A DNA stretch of 13,445 nt from Desulfobacteraceae bacterium (GCA_030589715.1 JAUUVE010000019.1:1-13445); one strand, 5' to 3'. Positions 1 to 7,399 are shown, numbered from the stretch's first letter. The notes: generated by a model from the sequence alone, not told the origin. Program-made: numbers and translations.

Positions 1-138
1 GGCGAGCTGACACATTCCTCTTGGGATGAAGCCCTTGATCTAATAGACTCAAAGATATCGTAGACAAGTGAAAAGTCGTGTGCCCAGGCAATTGCCGGGG
101 TCTGTTCAACAAGGTCTACCAATGAGTCCCTATACCTA
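1..138 (+). pseudogene. 5' part of molybdopterin oxidoreductase/NuoG-like gene, interrupted by in-frame TAG
   Basis: The frame of the downstream gene stays recognisable back to base 1. It encodes SSWDEALDLIDSKIS, then TAG at 61-63, then a segment containing AQAIAGV, STRSTNE and LYLMQK. In the FdhA/molybdopterin-oxidoreductase family the usual series is WDEALDLI, about a dozen residues, DAIAG, then a CTNEENYLMQKF-like stretch. From my memory of family sequences, the spacing here matches without any indel if TAG replaces one residue, often Glu. This is therefore best read as the body of the gene broken by a nonsense codon (GAG to TAG needs one change) or by a sequencing error. No plausible start codon or Shine-Dalgarno lies between 64 and 138. 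The true start, and any N-terminal Fe-S domains, lie left of the window. Confidence 0.7.
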
Positions 139-1986
139 ATGCAAAAGCTCTTCCGCGTGGTCTTAGGCGGCAACCATATTGAATCACCCTTTGCCGGAAG
201 CGGTCTCAACAATTCCATAGGTGAGCTAGAAAGCGCCAAACGCATTATCCTCATAGGGTGCGATGTGACCGAGGAAAACCCCGTTGCCGGGACATTCATC
301 AAACGTGCCGCAAATAATGGATGTGATCTGATCGTGGTTGACTCGTGCAAGACAAAGATTGGAGAGTTTGCCACCGTAAATTTGGTGGTCAAGGAGGGCA
401 CGGAATCGGTTCTGGTTAATGGGATAATCCGGGAACTGATAGAACGAGGCCGTGAGGGGTCCGACGAACTCAAAGATGTGGCTGCCAATTTCCCGGCCCC
501 CAAGGTTTCTCAATTAACTGGGATCGCGGCAGAAGATGTAAAGATGGCCACAGAGCTCCTGGACAGTGAAGAACCTGCCATGCTGGTCTATGGCTACCGG
601 GTCGCCCCTTTTGCCGGGACATTCGTACAACTTCAGGAAGTGTTGGGGAATCTCGGCTGCGAGAACGGGGGAGTGAGCTATTTGGGCCCCCTAAACAATT
701 CCCAGGGTGCCTGCGACATGGGCCTCTTGCCCGGATATCTGCCGGGCTTCGCCCCGGGGGATCAGGATGAGGCTCGAAGGCCCTTTGAAGAGGCCTGGAA
801 TTGCTCCTTGAACCCCGAGCCGGGGTTCACCCTCCCCGGGATGGTGGCAGGCATATGTGGTTCCCAAGGGGGTTCAAAAAAAGGGATTCGATTGCTCTAT
901 TGCGCCGGTGAAAATCTAACCCTTACCAAACCCGCAATTCCGGATGTTACCAAGGCCTTGGAGTCAGTAGACTTCCTGGTTGTTCAGGATATCCTGGATA
1001 GTGATATGCTGAATTATGCCCATGTGGTGCTTCCTGCCGCGGCATGGGCCGAAGAGGATGGGACCTATACCAATTGCGAGCGCCGGATCGGCCGCGTAAG
1101 GCGGGCCGTAGAAGCTCCGGGCGAGGCAAGAGCCGAAACATGGATCTTTACCCAGTTGGCAAATCGTTTGGGTTCCAACTGGTCCGAGGCAAGTAGCCGA
1201 GAAATCTGGGAAAAGGAGATCGCGACGCTGGTCCCGTACCTCAAGGGAATCACGTACGACCGCATCGAAGAAGGAGGTCTCCAGTGGCCTGTGCCCGATT
1301 CGGAATCATTAGGCACCTCATATCTGAATGGTGATAGACCTCCCCTGATCAGAGGCTCCCTCAATTCCTTTAACTACCATCACCGGAGGCTCTTGGAGCA
1401 GTGTGATGGTCTCCTGGAATCCCTTACCGCCGCTGGAGGTGTTGGGACACGTGTTATACCCAGCAACCAGCAGGAGGTGACAGAGGAGTTTATCAAACTG
1501 CTGGAGGAGGAAGAAAAGCTCGATGAAAAGGATCGGATCGACCAGATCCTGGACACCTATCGAACAAAAAGGGGCGGACTGATTCCAGTGCTTCAGCAAG
1601 TTCAAGGAATCTTAGGCTTTTTACCGGTTTCCGTACAAAACTATATAGCCAATGGACTGGGTCTTCCACCATCGGATGTCTTTGGTGTTGTTACGTTCTA
1701 CTCCTTTTTCACCATGGTCCCCAGGGGCAGGCATACGATTCGAGTCTGCCTGGGTACGGCCTGCTTTGTCAAGGGTTCAGCAAAGTTGCTGGAGACCCTT
1801 GACCGCCACCTGGGTGTAGAGGTGGGAGGTACCACTGAGGACAGGGAATACTCATTGGAGATTGTACGTTGCGTAGGTGCCTGCGGTTTGGCTCCGGTGA
1901 TGGTAATAGACGATGCCACCCATGGCCAGGTGGACCCCAAGAAAATCGTGGAGATCGTCGAAAGTTACAGGGGGGCTTCGGGCTAG
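139..1986 (+). CDS. Molybdopterin oxidoreductase/NuoG-like domain fused to NuoE-type [2Fe-2S] subunit
   Basis: The span starts at the first ATG after the in-frame TAG at 61-63. That ATG has no Shine-Dalgarno and homology continues upstream, so it is probably not the native start. Residues about 1-430 resemble the molybdopterin-oxidoreductase core (IILIGCDVTEENPV, VVLPAAAWAEEDGTYTNCE, IGRVRRAVEAPGEAR). The segment that in formate dehydrogenases carries the catalytic Cys/Sec and following His is shortened to a short ESPFAGSGLNNS-like stretch, and the usual C-terminal dinucleotide-binding domain is absent, so formate chemistry looks unlikely. Residues about 460-610 form a NuoE/HydC thioredoxin-like domain with the four [2Fe-2S] cysteines C537, C542, C578 and C582. 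The likely role is a cytoplasmic electron-relay subunit working with the NuoF-type protein encoded at 4189-7236. The next gene starts 3 nt after its stop, so the two are probably co-transcribed. A dead paralogue of NuoG or of an FdhA-like subunit are both possible origins. Confidence 0.82.
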   Translation: MQKLFRVVLGGNHIESPFAGSGLNNSIGELESAKRIILIGCDVTEENPVAGTFIKRAANNGCDLIVVDSCKTKIGEFATVNLVVKEGTESVLVNGIIRELIERGREGSDELKDVAANFPAPKVSQLTGIAAEDVKMATELLDSEEPAMLVYGYRVAPFAGTFVQLQEVLGNLGCENGGVSYLGPLNNSQGACDMGLLPGYLPGFAPGDQDEARRPFEEAWNCSLNPEPGFTLPGMVAGICGSQGGSKKGIRLLYCAGENLTLTKPAIPDVTKALESVDFLVVQDILDSDMLNYAHVVLPAAAWAEEDGTYTNCERRIGRVRRAVEAPGEARAETWIFTQLANRLGSNWSEASSREIWEKEIATLVPYLKGITYDRIEEGGLQWPVPDSESLGTSYLNGDRPPLIRGSLNSFNYHHRRLLEQCDGLLESLTAAGGVGTRVIPSNQQEVTEEFIKLLEEEEKLDEKDRIDQILDTYRTKRGGLIPVLQQVQGILGFLPVSVQNYIANGLGLPPSDVFGVVTFYSFFTMVPRGRHTIRVCLGTACFVKGSAKLLETLDRHLGVEVGGTTEDREYSLEIVRCVGACGLAPVMVIDDATHGQVDPKKIVEIVESYRGASG

Positions 1987-1989
1987 AAA

Positions 1990-2331
1990 ATGACATTAGC
2001 CGAATTGGTTGAAAAGCTGGACCTGGATGTCAAGACGGGAAGCCAACGGCTCGATGCGGTAGTGACCGGGGGTTACGCCAGTGATCTCTTGAGCGACGTC
2101 ATGGGGAATGCAAGGGAAGGAGATCTGTGGGTCACCTTACAAATCCACCAGAATATTGTGGCCGTTGCGGTGATGAAATCCCTGTGCGGGATCATCCTGG
2201 TTAATGCGAGGGCGCCTGACGAGGAAACTGTCCAAAAGGCGCCAGCCGAACAGATCCCCATCATGGTCAGCAGGATGCCCGCATTTGAACTGGTTGGGCA
2301 GCTATATCAACTGGGGATTTCCGGAAGCTGA
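1990..2331 (+). CDS. DRTGG-domain protein
   Basis: This 113-residue protein consists of a single DRTGG-type domain. The conserved run VTGGYASDLLSDVMGNAREG (residues about 26-45) is followed by DLWVTLQIHQNIVAVAV and a hydrophobic GIILVNAR strand, then a PIMVSRMPAFELVGQLY segment. DRTGG domains also occur between the CBS and other domains of larger proteins, and their ligand is not settled. Stand-alone copies are commonly encoded beside NAD-linked [FeFe]-hydrogenase genes, which fits this position. No signal peptide or membrane segment is visible. The ATG lies 3 nt after the preceding stop; the nearest purine-rich stretch (a G run ending near 1976) is rather far away, so translational coupling is likely. 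A role in assembly or regulation of the redox complex is inference from context. Confidence 0.85.
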   Translation: MTLAELVEKLDLDVKTGSQRLDAVVTGGYASDLLSDVMGNAREGDLWVTLQIHQNIVAVAVMKSLCGIILVNARAPDEETVQKAPAEQIPIMVSRMPAFELVGQLYQLGISGS

Positions 2332-2364
2332 CACTCACGAAATATCACCACTCAAGGGGCGTTC

Positions 2365-3162
2365 TTGGCAGGGAAGGGGTCGGAAGCATTACGGGCTGTG
2401 GCAGCGGATCTTCATATACATACATGCCTCTCACCGTGTGCTACCCTCGACATGACGCCCATGAAGATCGTCAAGGAGGCCTGCGCCAAAGGGCTGACGA
2501 TCATCGCCATAACAGACCATAACAGCGCGGAGAACACCAGTGCCGTTATGGCAGCGGCCCGCGAAACAGGGCTTCGCATCATCCCGGGCATAGAGGTAAC
2601 AACCTCTGAAGAGGCCCACATTGTTGCCCTCTTCGGAGACGCCGAAAGTGCCCTTTCCATGCAGGAGCTTGTATACAAAAAGCTCCAAAGGGGCGAAAAT
2701 AATGCAGAGCTATTCGGCATCCAGGTGGTGGCCAATGAGTCAGACGAAGTTGAGGGCATCAACAAACGTCTGCTGATCGGGGCTACCGACCTCCGCTTAG
2801 AAGAGGTGGTTGAAGAGATACATGACCGTGGGGGGCTTGCAGTGGCAGCCCATATCGATAGACAAAGCTTCAGCGTGGTCAGTCAACTGGGCTTCATTCC
2901 GGAAGGGGTGAGATTTGATGCCATTGAAATCTCAAAGGGCATGACCCTAAATGAGGCCCGAAACCGCTTCAGTGAGTACAAACTGGTCCCCCTTATCACC
3001 GCCTCAGACGCCCACGGTCTGGAAGAAATCGGTGCGGGCCGGACCCATTTTCAGGTTGCCTATCCGGATATAGCCGAGTTAGGCCTCGCGTTGAAAGGCA
3101 TAAGTGGTCGCAAGACAATTGAAGGCACCACAGATCTTCCTCAAACCGTCAATCGCCAATAG
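2365..3162 (+). CDS. PHP-domain metal-dependent phosphoesterase-like protein
   Basis: The sequence carries the full metal-ligand set of the PHP (polymerase and histidinol phosphatase) fold: H17/H19 in DLHIHTCLSPC, D51/H52 in ITDHNS, E77 in GIEVTT, H85 after EEA, H163 in AAHIDR, and D215/H217 in SDAHG. Family members hydrolyse phosphoesters at a multinuclear metal centre; the substrate here is unknown. At 265 residues it is a single-domain cytoplasmic protein with no polymerase part. The chosen start is TTG at 2365, preceded by AAGGGG at 2354-2359 with 5-nt spacing. A GTG at 2398 would give a protein starting just before the DLHIHT motif and cannot be excluded. PHP proteins of this kind are recurrent neighbours of HydABC-type operons, and this gene lies between the DRTGG and GHKL ATPase genes. 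Its part in the redox system is inferred from context only. Confidence 0.87.
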   Translation: MAGKGSEALRAVAADLHIHTCLSPCATLDMTPMKIVKEACAKGLTIIAITDHNSAENTSAVMAAARETGLRIIPGIEVTTSEEAHIVALFGDAESALSMQELVYKKLQRGENNAELFGIQVVANESDEVEGINKRLLIGATDLRLEEVVEEIHDRGGLAVAAHIDRQSFSVVSQLGFIPEGVRFDAIEISKGMTLNEARNRFSEYKLVPLITASDAHGLEEIGAGRTHFQVAYPDIAELGLALKGISGRKTIEGTTDLPQTVNRQ

Positions 3163-3176
3163 ATGATCGTCAACGC

Positions 3177-3713
3177 ATGGAGGATCTCTCGCTCCACATA
3201 CTGGACATTGCGGAAAATGCCACAAATGCCGGGGCCACTTTGGTGGAAATATTTATCAGGGAGGATACAGGCAAAAATTTGCTTGAGATAGTGATCCGGG
3301 ATAACGGAAGCGGCATGAACCAGCAGATGCTTGAAAGGGTGCGGGACCCATTTGTGACCACACGGAAAACCCGTCGCCTGGGACTGGGATTGCCTTTGCT
3401 GGAACAGGCCACTCGGGAGGCAGGTGGCAATCTAACGATCGCATCAGAACCTGACCGGGGAACCGAGGTCACTGCAACCTTTCGGGCCAACCACATTGAC
3501 AGGAAACCATTGGGGGACATGGGATCAACCATGATCTCCCTTATTGTCGGTAGCCCTGAAGTAGATTTTGTCTATGAATCCGATCTGGACGGGGAAAAGA
3601 CCAGACTGGATACAAGGGAAATCAGGGCCGAAATGGGGAGTGCGACAGCAATAAACGATCCGGCGCTCCTGCAATTAATTAGGAACCTCTTCAAGAAGGA
3701 CCAACAAAATTAG
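3177..3713 (+). CDS. GHKL (HATPase_c) ATP-binding protein without kinase domain
   Basis: Residues about 1-110 form a histidine-kinase-type ATPase fold. The N-box is LHILDIAENATNAGA (E13, N14, N17), the G1 box is RDNGSGM (D42, G44, G46), the lid region includes DPFVTTRKTRR, the G2 box is LGLGL (residues 68-72), and GTEVTATF closes the domain. There is no dimerisation/phosphoacceptor histidine domain, no sensor and no membrane segment, so this is not a complete sensor kinase. The remaining ~65 residues are not recognised. Small proteins of this type occur in hydrogenase/NADH-dependent ferredoxin oxidoreductase clusters (HydABC type), with no established biochemical function that I know of. The ATG at 3177 lies 14 nt after the PHP stop. 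An anti-sigma-type kinase is an alternative, but no partner sigma or STAS gene is present. Confidence 0.85.
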   Translation: MEDLSLHILDIAENATNAGATLVEIFIREDTGKNLLEIVIRDNGSGMNQQMLERVRDPFVTTRKTRRLGLGLPLLEQATREAGGNLTIASEPDRGTEVTATFRANHIDRKPLGDMGSTMISLIVGSPEVDFVYESDLDGEKTRLDTREIRAEMGSATAINDPALLQLIRNLFKKDQQN

Positions 3714-3746
3714 AAGAACTCTTTACCATTACCGAAGGTATGAAAG

Positions 3747-4130
3747 ATGGCAAAGCTACGAGTTGAAGACCTCAAAAAGATCAAGGAATCCTTAAAGGGA
3801 ACCGTGAATCTGAGAGACGGTACCCACCGTGTGAAGGTTACCGTGCATATGGGGACTTGCGGAATCGCCGCCGGCGCTCGTCCAATCATGAACACATTTC
3901 TTGAAAGGATCGAGAATACCGGGGCCAATGACATTATCCTGACCTCTTCGGGTTGTGCCGGTCTTTGCAATTACGAGCCCATGATCACCGTGGAGGTCGT
4001 CGGTTCCGCCCCTGTCAAGTACGTCAAACTGGACCCTGAAAAGGCTTCCCGGATCTATGATGAGCATGTAATGAACGGCAATCCCGTAGCCGAGTACGCA
4101 CTATCTGTTGGCAGTGAAACCACGTACTAG
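3747..4130 (+). CDS. [2Fe-2S] thioredoxin-like ferredoxin
   Basis: This 127-residue protein is a thioredoxin-fold [2Fe-2S] ferredoxin of the type found beside NuoE/NuoF-like genes. Visible cysteines are C38 in HMGTCGIAAGARP and C70/C74 in SSGCAGLCNYEP. That is three, where classical NuoE-type proteins have four; the short CGIAAGA version is, to my knowledge, normal for this accessory family, so a cluster may use a non-Cys or external ligand, or may be absent. The start is supported by GAAGG at 3734-3738, 8 nt before the ATG. An overlapping ATG at 3740 is in another frame. It follows the GHKL ATPase gene by 33 nt and precedes the NuoF-type gene by 58 nt. An electron carrier or assembly partner for the flavoprotein is the natural inference. 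Confidence 0.86.
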   Translation: MAKLRVEDLKKIKESLKGTVNLRDGTHRVKVTVHMGTCGIAAGARPIMNTFLERIENTGANDIILTSSGCAGLCNYEPMITVEVVGSAPVKYVKLDPEKASRIYDEHVMNGNPVAEYALSVGSETTY

Positions 4131-4188
4131 GAAATTGATTCCGATTCCAACCCCTGAATCTTGAGAAGTTGAGACCGAGGCCAAACCT

Positions 4189-7100
4189 ATGGAAAAGAAG
4201 TATCGCGTTCACCTTCTGATCTGCGCTGGAACCAGTTGCGTTGCCAGCGGCTCACTGGATCTGAAAGACGCGCTTGTAAATGAAATTGAAAAACAAGGAC
4301 TAAATAACGAGGTATTTGTGGCAACCACGGGGTGCAATGGCTTCTGTGCCGCAGGCCCCCTGATGATTGCGTATCCGGACGGCGTATTTTACCAGAAGCT
4401 CAAGGTGCAGGATGTCCCTTACTTTGTGGATGAATACCTTTTAAAGGGGAGAGTGGTAGAGAAACACCTCTTTGAAAGCCCTGAGGGGGACGAACTTATC
4501 CCAAAGATCAAAGAAATAGGCTTTTTTAGTCGCCAGATCCTCGTGGCCCTCAGAAACCGTGGGCTCATAGACCCTGACAAGATAGACGAATACATCGCCC
4601 GTGACGGTTACTTGGGTGCCTCCAAGGCCCTCCTCGAGATGAAACCCGAGGAAATTGTGGAAGAGATGAAGTCCTCGGGTCTGAGAGGGCGTGGAGGGGC
4701 AGGCTTTTCCACGGGTCTAAAATGGCAGTTCTGTGCCGCCTCCGAGGGCAGCCCAAAATACATCCTCTGCAATGCCGATGAGGGTGACCCGGGTGCCTTC
4801 ATGGACAGATCTATCTTGGAAAGCGACCCCCACGCGGTCTTGGAGGGGATGATCGTCGGGGGCAAGGCCATCGGGGCCCATCAGGGGTATATTTACGTGC
4901 GCGCCGAGTACCCTCTGGCAATCGAGCGGTTGCATACGGCCATAGCCCAGGCCAAGGAGTATGGCCTCCTGGGAGAGGACATACTGGGTTCCGGTTTCGA
5001 CATGGATATTGAGCTATATTATGGTGCCGGGGCCTTTGTATGCGGTGAAGAGACCGCTCTGATGCGTTCCATTGAGGGTCAGAGGGGTATGCCTCGGCCG
5101 CGACCACCCTTTCCCGCCCACAAAGGATTGTGGGACAAACCATCTGTTCTCAATAATGTGGAGACCCTTGCCAATATCCCCCAGATTATCTACCGCGGTG
5201 CGGACTGGTTTAGCAGCCTCGGAACTGAAAAGAGTGCGGGAACAAAGGTATTCGCCTTGAGCGGTCTTGTCAGGAATATCGGACTCATTGAGGTACCCAT
5301 GGGTACCCCCCTCAGGTCGATCATCTATGACATCGGGGGAGGGATCCCCGATGGCAAGAGGCTCAAAGCGGTGCAGCTAGGTGGCCCCTCGGGTGGCTGC
5401 GTCCCCGAGAGTCTTATTGAAACCCCGGTCGACTATGAGTCCATCGCCAAGACAGGGGCAATCGTCGGCTCGGGCGGCATGGTGGTGATGGACGAGACCA
5501 CATGTATGGTAGACCTTGCCAAATTCTTCCTTGGGTTTACGGCGGAAGAGTCGTGCGGGAAGTGTACTCCCTGCCGCGAGGGTACACAGCAACTACTCGA
5601 AATTCTTGAAAAGATCACCCAGGGACTCGGGGAGCCTGAGGATCTGGACAGGCTTGAGCAGCTCAGCAAGGTGATCCAGATGGCTTCACTGTGTGGCTTG
5701 GGACAGACGGCACCGAATCCGGTGATGAGCACTTTGCGCTATTTCAGGCACGAATATGAGGCGCATATATATGACAAGCATTGTCCCACGGGCACCTGTA
5801 AGCGGATCAGCTCCCCACCCTGCCAGTCCACATGTCCTACGGGTCAGGACGCCTCCACCTATGTGGCCCTTATCGGCCAGGGCAAGGTGGAAAAGGCCTG
5901 GGAAATCATCCGCAAACAGAACCCCCTGCCCATGGTCTTAGGACGTGTCTGTCCCCATCCGTGCGAGAGCAGCTGCACGCGTGGAGAGGTGGACAAGCCA
6001 ATTAGCATCTGTGGCTTGAAACGCTTTGCCGCAGACAACATGCGCAGGATGCTGTGGCAGGTCCAACGGGCACCTGTGCTTTACCCCGACGACAAGGTGG
6101 CCGTGGTTGGCTCAGGTCCGGCTGGCCTCACTGTGGCCTATGACCTGGTCCAGAAGGGCTATCCCGTCACCATCTTTGAAAAACTCCCTGTTGCCGGCGG
6201 GATGCTTCATGTGGGTATCCCGGAGTACAGGCTCCCTCGGGATGTGCTGGCCGATGAGATCGGAGCCATCCGGCATTTAGGAGCGGATATCCGACTGGGA
6301 ATGACCGTTGGAAAAGATGTAACCTTTGAAGAGCTGATGGGCCAGGGGTACAGGGCCTTCTTTCTCGGGGTGGGGGCCCATAAGGGGTTGGAGCTCCGGA
6401 TCCCCGGCGAAGATGAGTTAGAAGGATGTATCGACGCCACCACCTTCCTGAAGAAAATTGGCTTGGGTGAGAAGAGGGTTCCTGGGCGGAAGGTCTGTGT
6501 TATCGGAGGGGGAAACTCGGCCATCGATGCTGCCCGCACCTCATTACGGTTGGGTGCGGAAGAGGTCCATATCGTATACCGACGTCAGCGTGAGCAGATG
6601 CCCGCAAACCCTGCCGAGGTGGAGGCAGCACTTGAGGAGGGCATCCAGATCGACTTCCTCACCAACCCCGTTCGCATCCTGGGAGAGAAAGGTAAGGCGG
6701 TGGGGATGGAATGTATCCTGAACGAACTGGGAGAACCGGACGCAGGCGGGCGGCGGCGGCCTGTGCCTGTTCCAGGCTCGGAGTTTGTTATAGAATGCGA
6801 TGTGATCATTCCTGCGATCAGCCAGGAATCTGATCTCTCCTTCCTCCCCCAGAATCATAAATTCTCAATCAGCCGCTGGAATTCCTTCCTGGTAAACGAA
6901 AGGACCTTGGAGACCAACATCCCTGGATTCTTTGCGGGCGGTGATGCAGTCACCGGGCCGGCAACCGTGGTAAAGGCAATCGCTGCCGGACATCAGGCCG
7001 CTGTCTCCATAGACTGCTACCTCCGCGGGAGGGACTACCAGGGCTACTGGTATCCAAAGCCGCAACTGACAGTTGAGCGATTGGAACTGTCTGAGGAGGA

Positions 7101-7236
7101 TGAAAAACTCGTCCGGCCCAAAATGGAAGAACTTCCCGTTGGTGACAGAGTGGATAACTTCAAAGAAGTGGAACTTGGGCTTGATGAAAACTCGGCGCTC
7201 TGCGAGGCACGACGCTGCCTCCGCTGCGATCTTTAA
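4189..7236 (+). CDS. NuoF/HydB-type NADH flavoprotein fused to GltD/NfnB-type NADPH flavoprotein
   Basis: This is a 1015-residue fusion. Residues 1-95 form a thioredoxin-like [2Fe-2S] domain (C12, C17, C49, C53). Residues about 110-530 are the NuoF core: the FMN/NADH loop GLRGRGGAGF (about 164-173), NADEGDPGAFMDR, YYGAGAFVCGEETAL, an SLBB-like part, and the [4Fe-4S] set C456, C459, C462 and C502. HydB normally ends in a two-cluster ferredoxin; here a GltD/NfnB-like half follows, with Fe-S cysteines C545, C549, C588, C592 and C596, an FAD Rossmann motif GSGPAG (641-646) ending at E664, an NADP-type motif GGGNSA (773-778) with VYRR (796-799), and the C-terminal FAGGDA (G917, G918, D919). Electron transfer between NADH and NADPH, possibly with ferredoxin, is inferred from the domains. 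GAGG at 4177-4180 supports the start. NuoF alone is about 420-600 residues and GltD about 450-490, so both halves look complete. Confidence 0.93.
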   Translation: MEKKYRVHLLICAGTSCVASGSLDLKDALVNEIEKQGLNNEVFVATTGCNGFCAAGPLMIAYPDGVFYQKLKVQDVPYFVDEYLLKGRVVEKHLFESPEGDELIPKIKEIGFFSRQILVALRNRGLIDPDKIDEYIARDGYLGASKALLEMKPEEIVEEMKSSGLRGRGGAGFSTGLKWQFCAASEGSPKYILCNADEGDPGAFMDRSILESDPHAVLEGMIVGGKAIGAHQGYIYVRAEYPLAIERLHTAIAQAKEYGLLGEDILGSGFDMDIELYYGAGAFVCGEETALMRSIEGQRGMPRPRPPFPAHKGLWDKPSVLNNVETLANIPQIIYRGADWFSSLGTEKSAGTKVFALSGLVRNIGLIEVPMGTPLRSIIYDIGGGIPDGKRLKAVQLGGPSGGCVPESLIETPVDYESIAKTGAIVGSGGMVVMDETTCMVDLAKFFLGFTAEESCGKCTPCREGTQQLLEILEKITQGLGEPEDLDRLEQLSKVIQMASLCGLGQTAPNPVMSTLRYFRHEYEAHIYDKHCPTGTCKRISSPPCQSTCPTGQDASTYVALIGQGKVEKAWEIIRKQNPLPMVLGRVCPHPCESSCTRGEVDKPISICGLKRFAADNMRRMLWQVQRAPVLYPDDKVAVVGSGPAGLTVAYDLVQKGYPVTIFEKLPVAGGMLHVGIPEYRLPRDVLADEIGAIRHLGADIRLGMTVGKDVTFEELMGQGYRAFFLGVGAHKGLELRIPGEDELEGCIDATTFLKKIGLGEKRVPGRKVCVIGGGNSAIDAARTSLRLGAEEVHIVYRRQREQMPANPAEVEAALEEGIQIDFLTNPVRILGEKGKAVGMECILNELGEPDAGGRRRPVPVPGSEFVIECDVIIPAISQESDLSFLPQNHKFSISRWNSFLVNERTLETNIPGFFAGGDAVTGPATVVKAIAAGHQAAVSIDCYLRGRDYQGYWYPKPQLTVERLELSEEDEKLVRPKMEELPVGDRVDNFKEVELGLDENSALCEARRCLRCDL

Positions 7237-7295
7237 CCCATTTAAGCATAAACAGAGCTAAAAAACTCCTGAGGCTCAAAAGAAAGGTTTATAGT

Positions 7296-7371
7296 AAGCC
7301 CCGTTAGAAGGCGGTGGCATTAGACTCCGACCTTTTATCCCCGCTATAAATAGCGGGGCTTTCTAACGGGG
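7296..7371. repeat. Nested inverted repeat (REP-like) between redox operon and cNMP-fold gene
   Basis: Outer arms CCCCGTTAGAA (7299-7309) and TTCTAACGGGG (7361-7371) are perfect 11-bp complements. Inside lies a second perfect hairpin, CCCCGCTA (7339-7346), a TAAA loop, and TAGCGGGG (7351-7358). The left arm AAGCCCCG (7296-7303) is also exactly complementary to CGGGGCTT (7354-7361), so two mutually exclusive pairings are possible. The layout resembles a dispersed palindromic (REP/MITE-like) element, but a single copy in one window cannot prove dispersal. Confidence 0.65.
7339..7366 (+). terminator. Possible intrinsic terminator after the redox operon
   Basis: An 8-bp GC-rich hairpin with a 4-nt loop (7339-7358) is followed by CTTTCTAA, a short and imperfect U-tract. 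It lies about 100 nt after the stop of the NuoF-GltD gene and 42 nt before the next gene, so it could end the operon transcript. The weak U-tract and its overlap with the larger inverted repeat lower the confidence. Confidence 0.4.
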
Positions 7372-7383
7372 TAAAGTTTAGGG

Positions 7384-7391
7384 AAAGGAGG
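7384..7391 (+). promoter_or_regulatory. Strong Shine-Dalgarno of the cNMP-fold gene
   Basis: AAAGGAGG stands 8 nt upstream of the ATG at 7400. It is the best ribosome binding site in the window and fixes that start. It predicts efficient translation compared with the operon genes upstream. Confidence 0.8.
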
Positions 7392-7399
7392 ATAACACT

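Noticed and set aside
61..63. TAG as a pyrrolysine codon
   Set aside because: TAG ends six of the nine complete genes in this window, which is not expected of a pyrrolysine-decoding genome, and the aligned family residue is an ordinary variable helix position.
139..1986. Active formate dehydrogenase alpha subunit
   Set aside because: The segment carrying the catalytic Cys/Sec and His is deleted and the C-terminal cofactor-binding domain is absent.
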